From the NCBI GenBank assembly GCA_037176705.1, contig CM073889.1, positions 101,263,890 through 101,327,889 on the forward strand: 64,000 bases of DNA. Direction: 5' to 3'. A program made the translations under genes and the position numbers. Origin of the DNA: Molossus alvarezi (lineage: Eukaryota; Chordata; Mammalia; Chiroptera; Molossidae). Each line of letters starts with the position of its first letter. The first letter of the stretch is position 1. The notes beneath the pieces are model-generated. The model worked only from the letters and a program-made list of their open reading frames with translations, was not told the DNA's origin and did not search any database. Of this stretch, positions 9,246 to 20,709 are shown one piece after another.

Positions 9246-10585
9246 TTTTTTTTTTGGTTCAGATTAGTGTTTTCCAAAGTGTGTTTTATTATTATTTTTT
9301 TATTAATTTTTGTTACAGATGTTTCTCCTTTTTCCCCCACTGATTCCCCCTCCCCCTCCCTCCCTGCCCTGTCCCCAGCTTTGTTGTCCATGTCCATTGT
9401 TCATGCATACATGCATATAAGTTCTGTGGTTTATCTCTCCCCCACCACCCTCTCCTCTGGGGATTGTCAGTCTGTACCCCACTTCCACGTCTCTGGGACT
9501 ACCCCATTCCTCAGATTGTTATGTTCATTATATTCTACAAATAAGTGAGATCATATGATACTTGTCTTTCTCTGATTGGCTTGTTTCACTTAGGATGATA
9601 CTTTCCAGGTCCCTCCATGTAGTCTCAAAGGATAAGAGATCTTTCTTTCTTACAGCTGTGTAGTACTCCATTGTGTATATGTACCACTGCTTTTTTATCC
9701 ATTTGTCTACTGATGGACACTTGGGCTGTTTCCAGATCTTAGCTATTGTAAATAGTGCTGCTACAAACATGGGAGTACATATATTCTTTCTGATTGGTGT
9801 TTCAGGCTTCTTAGGGTATATTCCTAGAAGTGGGATCACTGGGTCAAATGGAAGTTCAATTTGTAATTTTCTGAGGGAACACCATATTGTTTTCCATAGT
9901 GGCTGCACCAGTCTGCATTCCCACCAGCAGTGTACTAGAGTCCCCTTTTCTCCACACCCTCCACAATACTTGTTGTTTGATGATTTGTTGATGGCGACCA
10001 TTCTGACAGGTATGAGGTGATACCTCATTGTTGTTTTAATTTGCATCTCTCTGATGATTAGTGATGTTGAGCATTTCTTCATATGTCTCTTAGCCATTTG
10101 TATGTCCTGTTTGGAGAAGTGTCTATTTAGTTCCTCTGCCCATTTTTTAATTGGGTTCTTTGTCTTCCTTTTGTTGAGTTGTATGAGCACTCTATATATA
10201 TTGGAGATTAATCCCTTAGCTGATACATCATTGGCAATTATGCTCTCCCATACAGTGGGTTGCCTTTCCGTTTTGATGATTGTATCTTTTGTTGTGCAGA
10301 AGCTTTTGAGTTTGATGTAGTCCCATGTGTTCATTTTCTCCTTTGTTTCTGTTGCCTTAGGTGATGTATCAGTGAAAATTCTGCTGCGTATGATGTCTGA
10401 AATTTTCTTGCCTACAGTTTCTTCTGGGATTTTTATGGATTCATGAGTCACATTTAAGTCTTTTATCCATTTTGAGTTTATTCTTGTGTAGGGTGTAAGT
10501 TGATGGTCTAGTTTCATTTTTCTGCATGTAGCTGTCCAGTTCTCCCAGCACCATGTATTAAAGAGGCTGTCCCTACCCCACTGTA
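9246..10585 (-). mobile_element. 5'-truncated young L1 with 28-bp 3' transduction
   Basis: The insertion is antisense in LIPG intron 7. It begins in late ORF2 at about 10585 and ends in a second poly(A) (poly-T at 9242-9255). TSDs tagaagtttt (9236-9245) and tggaagtttt (10586-10595) match 9 of 10. The element's own A-rich end with AATAAA (9285-9290 reversed) is followed by 28 nt of non-L1 sequence (9256-9283) before the terminal poly(A). The reading frame is still open, so the insertion is fairly recent. Confidence 0.9.
9528..10580 (-). pseudogene. L1 ORF2p C-terminal fragment (open frame)
   Basis: About 350 codons are open without a stop; an internal Met gives 329 residues. L1 ORF2 landmarks appear in order: [19 protein letters not shown], the Cys-rich [17 protein letters not shown] segment, [13 protein letters not shown] and [11 protein letters not shown], with the end at MISLICRI. 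The endonuclease and reverse transcriptase domains are absent because of 5' truncation, so it cannot mobilise itself. It is a retrotransposon remnant, not a host gene. Confidence 0.93.
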
Positions 10586-10962
10586 TGGAAGTTTTGAAGG
10601 AGACAGATGCCTGCAGGCTGAGAAGAAGAGGACACCGTTGAGTGGGGATGTGACTTCTCTGTGATTTCCCATTTCTGTTCTAAAGTGGACCTGTGACCCC
10701 AGGAAGTAGCATACATAGGGAGGAACTCAGGAAGGGTTTTGATTAGAAGCTGGGGTGCTGTAGGCAAAGTTATCTCTATGTCAGCGTGGAGACAGGGGGC
10801 TTCCGCCTGGTCCTGCTGGGGGAAGGTGGAGGACACGGGGGAGAGACCTCTCCTCGTTTCTCTCCAGTCTGTGGGGGGCAGGGGCTGCCACTGCGCTCGT
10901 CCACACGGCGTGGCAGTTTTCCAGGTGGCTGGGGAGTGAGGCCAACTTTTCTCTCTCTATAG

Positions 10963-11181
10963 AGTGGAGCAGATCGGGCTGAATGCCACCAACACCTTCC
11001 TGGTCTACACAGAGGAGGACTTGGGAGACCTGCTGAAGATCAGACTCACCTGGAAGAGTATATCTGAGTCCTGGTACGGCCTGTGGGATGAGTTTCGCAG
11101 GTACCTGTCTCAGTCCCGAAAGTCTGAGCAGGAAGTGAATATCAGGCGCATCCGAGTCAAGTCTGGGGAAACCCAGCGGAA
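10963..11181 (+). CDS. LIPG: LIPG exon 8: PLAT domain core
   Basis: This exon encodes residues 387-458 with split Ile386 and Lys459. The acceptor is CTCTCTCTATAG and the donor is GTAAGT from 11182. It is 219 nt, 36 nt longer than LPL exon 8, the expected EL length. N393-A-T is a conserved N-glycosylation sequon. N396, the site of the human N396S variant, is Asn here. FLVYTEEDLGDLLKI and IRRIRVKSGETQRK are PLAT-domain hallmarks. The middle (SISESWYGLWDEFRRYLSQ) differs at several surface positions from the human sequence as I remember it. No disruption is seen. Confidence 0.97.
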
Positions 11182-13802
11182 GTAAGTGCCTCGCTTTTCA
11201 GGCCCATGTCAGTGGTGGGCACAAGGTGTGCGCCTCGGCTGTGCCCCTTCCTTTGCTAAGCAAGCACCTTTAATCCTTTCATATCCAGAGCACGAGGGCA
11301 AAACCTCAAACACCTTTGCAAGGAAAAGTGAATTCCAGATCAAGTCCTTTGTCAACGTCTGTGCCCTGATCACAGGCCCTTGGCTGAGAGGGGTGCACGG
11401 CGGGGGCCGCATCCAGCTCTTGTTCTGTTTGCCAAGCCCTGTGTTGGCCCGGAGGAAGGGGGGCTGCTCCTGGACAGGGCTCTTGAGGAGAGCTGCCTTG
11501 CTAATCTATTTGCTCTGAGGTCCATGCAACCACAAGTCTTTGCGGGCTCCTGTGCAGAGCAAACCAGAGTATCAAGTTCAGGAAGCCCCAGGATGAGGTC
11601 TGCGGGAGGGTCTGGTTTCCCTAGCATCCTATTTTCAGAGCATTAGACCTCGCCTTTGAGGCTGTGAATCAAGGACATGGGGCGGGTCCTGACGTCAAGC
11701 AGGAGAGAATCCTCTATGCCACGCCAGCTGGCGGTTTCCCACATCTGTTAACTCCAAGACTCGCATGGAAAATACAGCCCTTTATCTGTCTGCACCTTAA
11801 CCCATGCCTGGACTCGCTGAGCAGGCTTCTTTCTTAGTAGAAGCCAGGGAAGCCTGGGACCTTTGTCAAGAAAGGGGCTGAGGGACCTTGGTCACATCCT
11901 TCAGCAGACCCCAGGGAGGTCAGGGTCAGCCTTAGGGTGGTTGGAAATAGCTGCTGCCCTCTTTGTACCTCCTCTGGCATTTTCTCCACTGCAGTTCTTC
12001 ATGTCCCGTTTCCAACCGTCACCTCTGGCCCAGGTCAGCTGTGAGGAGAGTGGAGGCTTGGGTTCCTTGCCTGAGTGATTTTGCTCTAGAAACCTGTGAA
12101 CTGGAGGGGGATGCCCGCTGGGAAGGACTTTAGCACCAAGGCTGTGGTCTAAATAATTGTTTGTTTTTTTTTCCTTCTCCTGGTGCTTGTAAGTGCAACT
12201 TGTGCCTAGAGGTGTGGTAGCAGAAAGCCCACAAATGTAGTAGAATGTTTCAAGTATAATAAACCACTAAGACTTAACAAATGTAAACGGTTTTCCATAT
12301 TGGTTTCGGATAGAAGATTTTAAAAAAGTAACACACGACAGAGTTGAAGCCCCTTTGTGTCCTTCCCTGTTCAGTTCTTCCCCTTTCAACCCAAATGTAC
12401 TAATCTCCCAACATTAAATAATGTTAGTGTCTTTCCCTCCATGATTTTTATACCTTTCGTATTTCTGTTTATATCTATACCTACATATAGAATTGTTTTG
12501 GATGCTTCTGAAGTTTACATAAGTGGACATATCCCTTAACAAGTTGCTTTTTTTCATTCAACATTGTTTATGAAATGTATCCAATACATACAGATCTAAT
12601 CTATTTACTTTTAGCTCCTGTTTGAAAACTGTCACTGTACAAACAATAGTTTCCCCATTGCTGTGCTGAAATTTCGGTGGTTGTACTTTTTTGCACTCAC
12701 AAATAGTGATGAGATTAATATCCTTGTCAATGTGTGTGAGGGCTGGTTTGGGGTATGAACACTAAAAAGTGTAATTGCTAAGTAATAGTATATGTTTTCT
12801 CCAACTTAACTAGATATTATTAATTTCCTTTCTGAAGAGGTTGGACCAATTTTCAATCTTAGCCACAGAAAACGAGCTCCCGTCCCCCCACTTCCTCACC
12901 TACGTTGAGTGGGGCAGTCTTGCTATACTGTTGAGTACGAATTGGTCCCCCTACTGTTGTTTTCATTTTTTTCTGGTTGTGATAAGGCGAGTCACCTTTT
13001 CATATATTTATGTACTGTTTGGGCTTCCTGGTAAATGTTCTTAAAGGTGTTCTGATTATGGCTTTTGTCCTTCGGGTGAGCATCAGGGTCAGGTGTCCCT
13101 CACATCTATTGGTCATGCTAATCAAATATCACCGAGGTGGGGGGATAGGCCACATGATTTGGCTGTAAGTTATGGTTGAAATAGTTATCAGACCACTGAT
13201 TCTGTCTGTGATCTTGGCTGTCCATTTCCTGAATCACTGATCTCAGCTCACAGCTGAGTCCAGATCGTCGGTGGCTGTTTAAGAACACTGTCCTGGAGGC
13301 ACACTGGGATCCTCCATTCGAGGAGTTCACAGTTCACCACAGATATAGGGATCCACAGCAATTCAAGGCAGTGCATCATGTGTTAAAATAAGACAAAGCA
13401 TTGATCATTAACACTATGCCATAAGAAGGAACGACAAGAACAAAAGCAACATTCCTACAAGGACATCTTTTCCTTTTAAACTGAGAGATCAGGTACTCAG
13501 GCAGTCAGGGAACCTTCAGAGAGACAAGCAGCCTTCTGGACAGAGGGAAGAATGTGGAAGAGGTGTGGTTAAAGGCTACATGAACCAAACCCTGGAAGAT
13601 GGCCAAGTGCGACATGGCTTAGGTGTTGCAGTTGCAGCGGGGAGCTCTGACGATCCTGGAGTCAGGGTGCAGCATGACGGAGCTTCTCTTTCCTCTGTGC
13701 TCTGCCCACCTTGGCTCCAGAAAGCACTGCCTGGCTAATGTGCAGCCACGTACCTTCCCCTCTAGAGTTTTGCTCATCGTGGTGGTTTCTTTTTCCTCCT
13801 AG
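11182..13802 (+). other. LIPG: LIPG intron 8
   Basis: GT-AG intron. 11182-12120 looks unique. An old L1M-like segment covers about 12300-13030 and the rest is unique. There is no Ves SINE in this intron. Confidence 0.88.
12300..13030 (-). mobile_element. Old L1M-type fragment, antisense
   Basis: 'ttacataagtggacatatcc', 'aacaatagtttccccattgc' and 'tgatgagattaatatccttg' then 'aagtgtaattgctaagtaat' resemble the antisense 3' region of mammal-wide L1M elements. It is strongly diverged. Confidence 0.55.
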
Positions 13803-13907
13803 ATTTACTTTTTGTGCAGAAGACCCTGAGAGCACCAGCATAGCCCCTGGCCAAGAGCTCTGGTTTCGCAAGTGTCTGGATAGCTGGAGAACAAAAAACG
13901 AGACCAG
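13803..13907 (+). CDS. LIPG: LIPG exon 9: end of the PLAT domain, one glycosylation sequon lost
   Basis: This exon encodes residues 460-493 with split Lys459 and Arg494. The acceptor is TTTCCTCCTAG and the donor is GTAACC from 13908; 105 nt equals LPL exon 9. Residue 469 (13831-13833) is Ser, reading ESTS, where human has the sequon N469-T-S, so that glycan site is absent here. N491-E-T is kept. Cys463 and Cys483, which pair in the family, are both present. ELWFRKC is the conserved closing strand. Confidence 0.97.
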
Positions 13908-13954
13908 GTAACCAGGGCTTTCTCCTGTGTTCATGCAACACATGCTGACTGTCA

Positions 13955-14180
13955 CCTAGCATGTGTGGACATGGGGCTGGGCACTTGGAACATAGCAGTG
14001 AGCAAAACAGTTAGAAATCCCTTCCTTTATGAAGCTGACCCTCTTTTGCAAGGAGCTAGAGAGATCGATGGAACAATCAATGGAACATACAGGATGTCGA
14101 AGGGTGTTAACGTCCCTTGGCGTCTTGTTCTGCTTCAGCCCATAGGGGTCACAACACATGGTCCTGGTGAAATGTCTTTT
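13955..14180 (-). repeat. L2-like fragment
   Basis: 'gctgggcacttggaacatag' with 'cagtgagcaaaacagttaga' and 'tatgaagctgaccctctttt' follows the antisense L2 3' consensus. Confidence 0.5.
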
Positions 14181-15601
14181 CACCTGGGCTTGGTGTCCAT
14201 GCCTATCTTAGACCGAACTTCTCAGTGACTGGAGCTGTGGGAAGTTCCAGGGTTCCCAGTTCCCTTCTGGGCCCCAGGTTGGGGTGGGGAGTTGTGGGGG
14301 AGGTGAAGGAGAACCACAATGTTTAATGCCCCCTTTTAGGTTTTCGGGAACCCAAGTTGGTGTGAGCAGATATTAGTGGGCAATTCTCCCCTCTTCTGAG
14401 TAGCAGGAATGCTGGTCTGTGTAACGATGAGTCAGACAAAAGGGTCATCTTGCTTCGGTGTCCCGTTGCCCCACGCTGGAGCCCCTTTATCTCAGAGCTG
14501 AGCAGAGCTGATACCTCAAGGCGTGAGGCAGTGGGCACATCCCAAAGGGGAACTCGTCACACATCCTCTGAGCCTAAACGCCTGCTGAAGAGGAGGGAGA
14601 CCGGCCCCCCACCCCTGGCCCCCACCCCTTGCCCAACAAAGGTCCTAGATAATAATGCTTCTGCCACACAGTGAGCACGTAGATGTGCCCACCCTGTGTT
14701 CAGTGCCTTCCATGTATTATGTCATTTACATTTATCAACAACCCCAGGATGCTGGTGTTGTTAACCCTGTGTGCCGTTGGGAACCCAGGCTCAGGTCTCC
14801 CAGCCGGTGATGGTGGGGCGAGGATGGAGGCAGATTGGTTTGCTCTAAAGCTGGTGCTCCTTTTTGAGCATGGAGGTTCCAATTGCTCAGACACATCACT
14901 CACCTTGATTTGGGTATCAGTTATCAAGCAGCTGCCCCGGCCTGCGTCCCTTGTGATTAACTGTCTGCCAACCCTGAGGGCCGGGCTACATGCCAGCCCC
15001 TCTGTCTCCTGCTCGGGATCATCAGTGTGACCACAAGCCTGTGATCACACGACCTGTGGGATCCTGAAACCGTCCTTCTAATGAAGTGACTCGGTCTAAG
15101 CTCACATGAATTTGTGCTACAATAATCTTAGTTTTTTATGTTGGTATTCAGATTTATACCTTTCCTAGTACTTCCTCATATATTAACTTCATTGATCCTC
15201 AGAACAGCCATGTAGATTCGAGATGCCCAGGAAGGATCATTGTTCTTATGATAAAATATCTGTGATAAGATATTTTCTTCTTTTTTTACTTCTGACTTTT
15301 GTAACAGTTGAGAACGCTATAACTCATCTCCTACTACTTCTTTGAGAAAACACATTGTCCTTTTCTTCACCCTCAAAGGAACAGAAAACAATAGGAGCCC
15401 GAGTCATAAATTAACACCGGGAATTCATGACATCCCTAAGTGTGTGTAACACCTTCAGCATTCTCTGCTGGATACTGCTCACCTCTTCACGAAGGTTCTG
15501 GGAGCTTCAAAGGCGAGTTAGTGTAGCTGAGACTAGAATCAAGATCTCTTGACTCTGTCTTGCCCCCTCCCTGCCATTCTATAGTTTCTCTTGTGATTTT
15601 T

Positions 15602-15854
15602 TTTTTTTTTTTTTAATCCTCACCCGAGGACATTTTTCCATTTTTTGTACAGATAGAGTGGGAGGGAGAGAGAGGAAGAGAGAGAGAGAGAGAAACATCG
15701 ATGTGAAAGGGACACATCGAGTGGCTGCCACCCGCACGACCAACCAGGGCCGGGGACAAACTGCAACCGAAGTAGTGCCCTTAGCGGGAACCGAACCCGG
15801 GTCTCTCCGGACCGCAGGCTGACGCTCTAACGGCTGAGCCAAACCGGCCAAGGC
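15602..15854 (-). mobile_element. Ves SINE with TSD
   Basis: Antisense full copy. The 15-bp TSD tctcttgtgattttt lies at 15587-15601 and 15855-15869. Little divergence from the family consensus suggests a recent insertion. Confidence 0.95.
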
Positions 15855-15908
15855 TCTCTTGTGATTTTTGATCAAGGCAGAGGACTTGTTGATAGTTCTC
15901 CTGACAAT

Positions 15909-15928
15909 TGTGTGTGTGTGTGTGTGTG
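15909..15928. repeat. (GT)n microsatellite
   Basis: Ten uninterrupted GT units in LIPG intron 9. Confidence 0.95.
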
Positions 15929-16233
15929 TACATGCATGTCCTGTGTGCATGTGTGTTGCGTGTAAGTACTGTGCTAAGTATGTTAATGCCAAACACTATG
16001 GAGCTGGGAACCCAGAGAGGGCTCCAGTGTGGTGTTTCTGAGAGTGAGTCTAGGTGGGGTAGAGGGAAAAGAAGCACTTGAGACCTTTCCCATTTGTTCT
16101 GGAAGGGAGGTAAGGAAAAGAGGCCGGCAGGTTTGTAAGAAAGCTGGGTTGTGGTGTGAACTGGGCACACCCTCAATGCCGTCTGGGAGGTTCGCGCAGT
16201 GAGCTGACGCCTCTCTCGCCTGGTTCCTTTCAG

Positions 16234-16255
16234 GCACACCGTGGAGCTGCTCTGA
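16234..16255 (+). CDS. LIPG: LIPG exon 10, coding end
   Basis: The acceptor is TTCCTTTCAG before 16234. The exon completes Arg494 and adds His-Thr-Val-Glu-Leu-Leu, then TGA at 16253-16255, so the protein ends at residue 500 as in human. The human tail, as remembered, is SPTVELP; here it is RHTVELL. The stop and the flanking reading are unambiguous, and the preceding exon's phase fits. Confidence 0.95.
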
Positions 16256-18243
16256 GGGTGCCAGCAAGGCCCCGCCCCGCCCCCAAGCACATGGAGGAAA
16301 GTTACTGCTGAGGACCCACCTGATGGAAGGACCCCTCTCCGCCTTGACCCCAGGGAAGCGCCTGTTTGCTGGGCCCAGGACCTTGCTTATTATGACAACT
16401 GGGACTTCTCGCCAGAGGGGACCGTGCGCGGCTGTTCCTGCTGCTGCTGCCCTAGAATAGCTCTAAGGCCAGATGTGTGTGCAAAGGGCCAAACACCTGG
16501 GCCTCTTGTGCACACTGGGCTGGCTTCTAAGTGGCGAGATGAGTGTGTTTTGCCTGGCAAGGATCGCGGGCTCCGAGGTGGCTCTTCGTGGAAGCTGTCA
16601 GCTGCCTGGCCCGACTAGAGTCCTGGTGAGAGGCCTTCCCACTGGGAGCTGACGTGTCATGGCAGACCTGTGTCCTTGTTCACCGAGAGAGGGTCCATCT
16701 GGGGTGATGCTGAGGCCCTCGCTGTTGGGGTCAATGAGCTGCACTGATCAATATCGATTACTTTTTTGACATTCTGTTCTGCTCCTTAACTCACTCTCTA
16801 AAGCACACATCATTGGCTTTCTTATTTTTCCATTGCTCATTTTTTTGATTGGACAAATGTTTATTAAGCACTTAACTTTAATGGGGTTGGGATTTCTAGA
16901 CTCCCTTCAAGTTTAGATGATCCACGAATATACATGTGAGGAAGGGCCAAGAGGCATTGGGGGAGGGCTGGAGGATGGAAGGGTTGGGGACCCTGAGCCT
17001 TTCAGTGGTTTCTACCTATTTCTTCTTCGTTAACATGTGCATTCCCCATATGCGTAACATGTTGGATCACCAGCAGAGTGGCAAGCAGGGTACCATACGT
17101 GTTGGGGACCAGAATGGTGGCCAACTACCAGATATGACTGCTTTGGAGCAAAATCTGTTCAGGGAGGTAGAAAGTATTACAAATGTTACACATACCTGTT
17201 TGTCCAGAACCATCTCCTGTCAAACCACTGGTGCTAAGGTTTAACACGGTGTTTCTTTCTTTCTTGGAATACCTTGTTCAGTGCCAGCCCCTTTTCTATG
17301 TTGAACTTCTTGGAAAAGCCTCCACTTCTTCATCTGAATTAATATACATGATACCTGAGAAACCGTTTCACTTTCCAAAAGATTTTCATGTGGGTGGTCA
17401 CCTGATTAGAGATTAACAACGGGAGGTGAACAGGGCAGCTGTTATTATCTCTATATAAAGCCAAGGCTCAGTGAGATTCAGTCACATGTTCAGATTTATA
17501 TACCACATTGGTGGTGGGGCCAGGTGAGGACCCTGATTTCCTGGAAGCAAAATTTGTGGTATGTTCATTTATGCAACTTTAGTGAGACATCTATAGCCAT
17601 GTCTTACCAATTTGTCCCAGATATGACAAGCAAGGAATATTTTTTAGAGCCATCCATAAAACCCTAAGCCCTTTTATTAATATGTAACTAGGAAACAAAT
17701 GTGCCAAGGGGTTGGGCTTTTTATGGATGAGATGTATTTGGAAGGAGATATGATATCATGTGGGGGAAGAGTGAAAATTTTTTTTTGTACTTAGGTTTTT
17801 AAAGGACACTGTTTTAATCTGTCTTGTGCCAAAGTTGTATTCTTGTTCAATGCCAAACTTCAGAAAACATAACCACTCAAGTCTTAAGTCAAGGTATTTT
17901 CTCCGTCCAATTGTGTGCTTCTTCTGTGGCTTCTGTGACTGCTTTCTAGCCAAAGTGGAGCTATTATTACTGACTTTGCCTCCTCCTTACTTCTGACCTG
18001 TTTTCAGTAATGGAAACCTTGGGAATGAATCCTCGGTGGGTCCTGTATTTATACATTTGGCTTGAAAACTTATTTGTATATGATGATGCTTTTTTTTTTA
18101 AATGCTATGCAGACCATTATTTATTTCCCAAGTGTATGTAATGTATAAAAACAAATATGTGGTTAGTTTTTATGTTAAGATTAACCAATTTCAAGACTAA
18201 AATGTTTTAATAGTAAAATAATAAAAACCTACAAAATTCTTAG
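16256..18243 (+). other. LIPG: LIPG 3' untranslated region
   Basis: Nearly 2 kb without any recognised repeat lies between the stop codon and AATAAA at 18220; the first Ves SINE appears only at 18319. The distal part is AU-rich (ttatttatttccc near 18119; several ATTTA pentamers), a composition that often shortens mRNA half-life. The end point is inferred from the poly(A) signal. The length is in the range of the human LIPG 3' UTR. Confidence 0.75.
18220..18225 (+). terminator. LIPG: Poly(A) signal AATAAA of LIPG
   Basis: A canonical hexamer about 2 kb after the stop, followed within 20-30 nt by sequence suitable for cleavage (ttcttagtggtgtgg). No comparably placed downstream signal precedes the first SINE. 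Confidence 0.7.
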
Positions 18244-18318
18244 TGGTGTGGCAACTCAATTCTTAGAAGTCAAGAGCCTTACAGCTGCTCAAGCCTAAGG
18301 TTTGACAAAAGTTACTAA

Positions 18319-18557
18319 GCCTTGGCCAGTTTGGCTCAATGGATAGAGCATCGGCCCATGGACCAAAGAGCTTGTGGGTTCTATTCCAGGCAAGGACACG
18401 TACCTCGGTTATGGTTCATCCCGGGCCCTGCTCAGGTTGTGTGGGAGGCAACCAATCGATGTGGCTCTCTCACATTGATGTTTCTCTGTTTCTCTCTCTC
18501 TCCCTCCCACTCTATCTGATAAGTAGAAAAATATCCTCTGGTGAGAAATTTTAAAAA
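18319..18557 (+). mobile_element. Ves SINE
   Basis: Sense copy from 'gccttggccagtttggctca' to 'cctctggtgag'. TSD-like aaaagttact / aaaagttatt flanks it. It lies about 75 nt past the LIPG poly(A) site. Confidence 0.92.
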
Positions 18558-18868
18558 AGTTATTTTAATATAAGATATAGTCTCCATTTGATACTAATTA
18601 TTGGTAGGAAGTGGACTACAAGTTATTTCACTGAAGAACAAGAAGAAAAATTATTTGGATTGCAGTAGAAATGCCTGAAAGTAGATGTCAGGACGATGAG
18701 GGAAAGTGGGTGCACATTGGGGACATTAGTGAGGATATAGCTTTGGCTGCATGGGAACTAAATAATAGTGACTTAAACCAGATAGACGTTGATTTCTCTA
18801 TTGTTTTAACTCCCAGCAAGTACTGAAGTTCTGCTCCATTAAGCCAAGAGGGATCTAGGCTGCCTTTT

Positions 18869-19120
18869 TTTTTTTTTTTATCCTCACCCGAGGACATTTT
18901 TCCATTTTTTGTTCAGGTAGAGTGGGAGAGAGAGAGAGGAACAGAGAGAGAGAGAGAGAAACATCGATGTGAAAGGAACACATCGAGTGGCTGCCACCCA
19001 CACAACCGACCAGGGCCGGGGACAAACTGCAACCGAGGTACGTGCCCTTAGCGGGAATCGAACCCGGGTCTCTCAGGACCGCAGGCCGATGCTCTAACCG
19101 CTGAGCCAAACCGGCCAGGG
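18869..19120 (-). mobile_element. Ves SINE with TSD
   Basis: Antisense full copy with the 14-bp TSD ctaggctgcctttt at 18855-18868 and 19121-19134. Confidence 0.95.
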
Positions 19121-19291
19121 CTAGGCTGCCTTTTATAACTGGGTTTATATATAGATTGGAAATGGTCTCTCCTAAAAAAAAAAGATTAATAAGTAAATAA
19201 AATAAATAAAAGTAAAACAAATATAACCTAGTGTTCAAGTCATGTGTTTTCCTAAACATTTGTGGTTAACAATACCATTTAACCTTGACTT

Positions 19292-19544
19292 TATTTTATT
19301 TTTTTAATCCTCACCTGAGGATTTTTTTTTTTCTTCATTTATCTTCAGATAAAGTGGGAGAGAGGAAGAGAGAGAGAGAGAGAAACATCCATGTGAGAGA
19401 GACACATAGATTGGTTGCCTCCTGCACGACCCAAGGCCGGAGATGGAACTGCAACCGAGCTAGGTGCCTTTGACGGGAATCAAACCTGCGATTCTTTGGT
19501 CCTTGGGCCGACACTCTTAACTGCTGAGCCAAACCGGACAGGGT
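19292..19544 (-). mobile_element. Ves SINE
   Basis: Antisense copy ending 'gagccaaaccggacaggg'. Its stem-loop is CCTC-AGGT-GAGG. It abuts L1 sequence on its right. Confidence 0.9.
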
Positions 19545-20005
19545 GCGTGTTTAATTTTTTAAGAAGCTGCCAAACTGTTTTCCAAAGTGACTCTACCATT
19601 TTACATTCCCACCAACAAGATATGAGGGTTCCAGTTGCTCCACATCCTCACTGTTGATCAGTCTTTTCAATCGTAGTCATTCCAGCAGGTGTGTCATGAT
19701 TTCTCATTGTATTTTAATTTGCACTGACTTAGTGACTGATGACCTTGAGCATATTTTTGTGTGCTGACTTGCCATCCATATATTTTCTTTGGTAAAGTAT
19801 CTGTTCAAATCTTTCCCCCATTTTAGGCGGGATTTTTTTCTTATTATTGAGTTTTGGCAGTTCTTTATGTGTTCTGGGTATAAATAATCAGACATGTGAT
19901 TTGCAAATACTTTCTTCCAGCATACGGTTTGTCTTTTCATTCTCTTAACAGTGTCTTTTGAAGAGCAGGTGTTTATAATTTTAATGAAATACAACTTATC
20001 AATTT

Positions 20006-20237
20006 TTTTTTTTTATCCTCACCTGAGGACATTTTTCCACTTTTTGTTCAGATAGAGTGGTGGGGGGAGAGAGAAACATCGACGTGAAAGGGACACATGG
20101 AGTGGCTGCCACCCACACAACCCAACCAGGGCTGGGGACAAACTGCAACTGAGGTACGCGCCCTTAGCGGGAACCGAACCCGGGTCTCTCTGGACCGCAG
20201 GCTGATGCTCTAACCATTGAGCCAAAATGGCCAGGGC
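20006..20237 (-). mobile_element. Ves SINE inside old L1
   Basis: Antisense copy from the T-tract to 'gagccaaaatggccagggc'. A short TSD-like tcaatttt occurs on both sides. Confidence 0.93.
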
Positions 20238-20709
20238 TCAATTTGTTCTTTTGTGAATGCTGCTTTTAGTATTATCTGTAAGAAAAATTTTTCTAACCCA
20301 AGATTACAAAGATTTTCTTTATGTCTTATCTGGAAGTTTTAGGTTTTGTATTTAAGTTTACGATTTATTTTAAGTTGATGCTTTTTACATGGTGTGAGCT
20401 ATCGATCAAAGTTATTTTTTTGCATGTAGATATTTAACTTTTCCAGCACCATTTGTTGAAGAGACTATCTTTTCTCCGTAGAATTGCCTTAGCACCTTTG
20501 TAAAAAGTCAGTTTATATATATATATAAATATATAAATATATATGGCTTTGTTTCTAAAATCTCGGCTTCACTGATCTATTTGTCTGTTTTGATGTCGGC
20601 ACCACAGCTTTATGTCTTGACATTGGGCACTGACAGTTTTCAACCTTGATTTTTTTCCTACAATTGTTTTAGATATTCTAGATCATTTCATTTTCATGTG
20701 AATTTTAAA

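Larger units (their letters stand above)
8707..10962 (+). other. LIPG: LIPG intron 7
   Basis: GT-AG intron. It has an L2-like antisense piece near 9050-9180 and a recent antisense L1 at 9246-10585. The remainder (8707-9040 and 10596-10962) looks unique. Confidence 0.9.
13908..16233 (+). other. LIPG: LIPG intron 9
   Basis: GT-AG intron. It contains L2-like pieces (13955-14180, 14660-14800), MIR/L2-like sequence (15150-15540), an antisense Ves SINE (15602-15854) and a (GT)n run (15909-15928). 14200-14650 looks unique. Confidence 0.88.
1..18243 (+). other. LIPG: LIPG (endothelial lipase), 3' part of the gene: intron 4 to poly(A) site
   Basis: Endothelial lipase is a secreted, heparan-sulfate-bound phospholipase/triglyceride lipase of the lipoprotein lipase family that hydrolyses HDL phospholipids at the endothelial surface. 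Six exons are visible with canonical AG/GT boundaries. Their lengths, 222, 243, 121, 219 and 105 nt plus the last exon, follow the lipase-family pattern (LPL exons 6, 7 and 9 are also 243, 121 and 105). Phases join without error and give residues 191-500 in human numbering, with the stop at the same position as human. I recognise no exon 1-4 sequence, including the Ser-nucleophile exon, in 1-3942, so the gene's 5' part lies outside the window. Introns hold old MIR/L2/L1 pieces, seven Ves SINEs and one recent antisense L1. No frameshift or stop was found, so the gene looks functional. Confidence 0.96.

Noticed and set aside
9528..10517. 329-codon - strand ORF as a host gene
   Set aside because: Its motifs match the C-terminal part of L1 ORF2p in order. 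It is a 5'-truncated retrotransposon with poly(A) and TSD.
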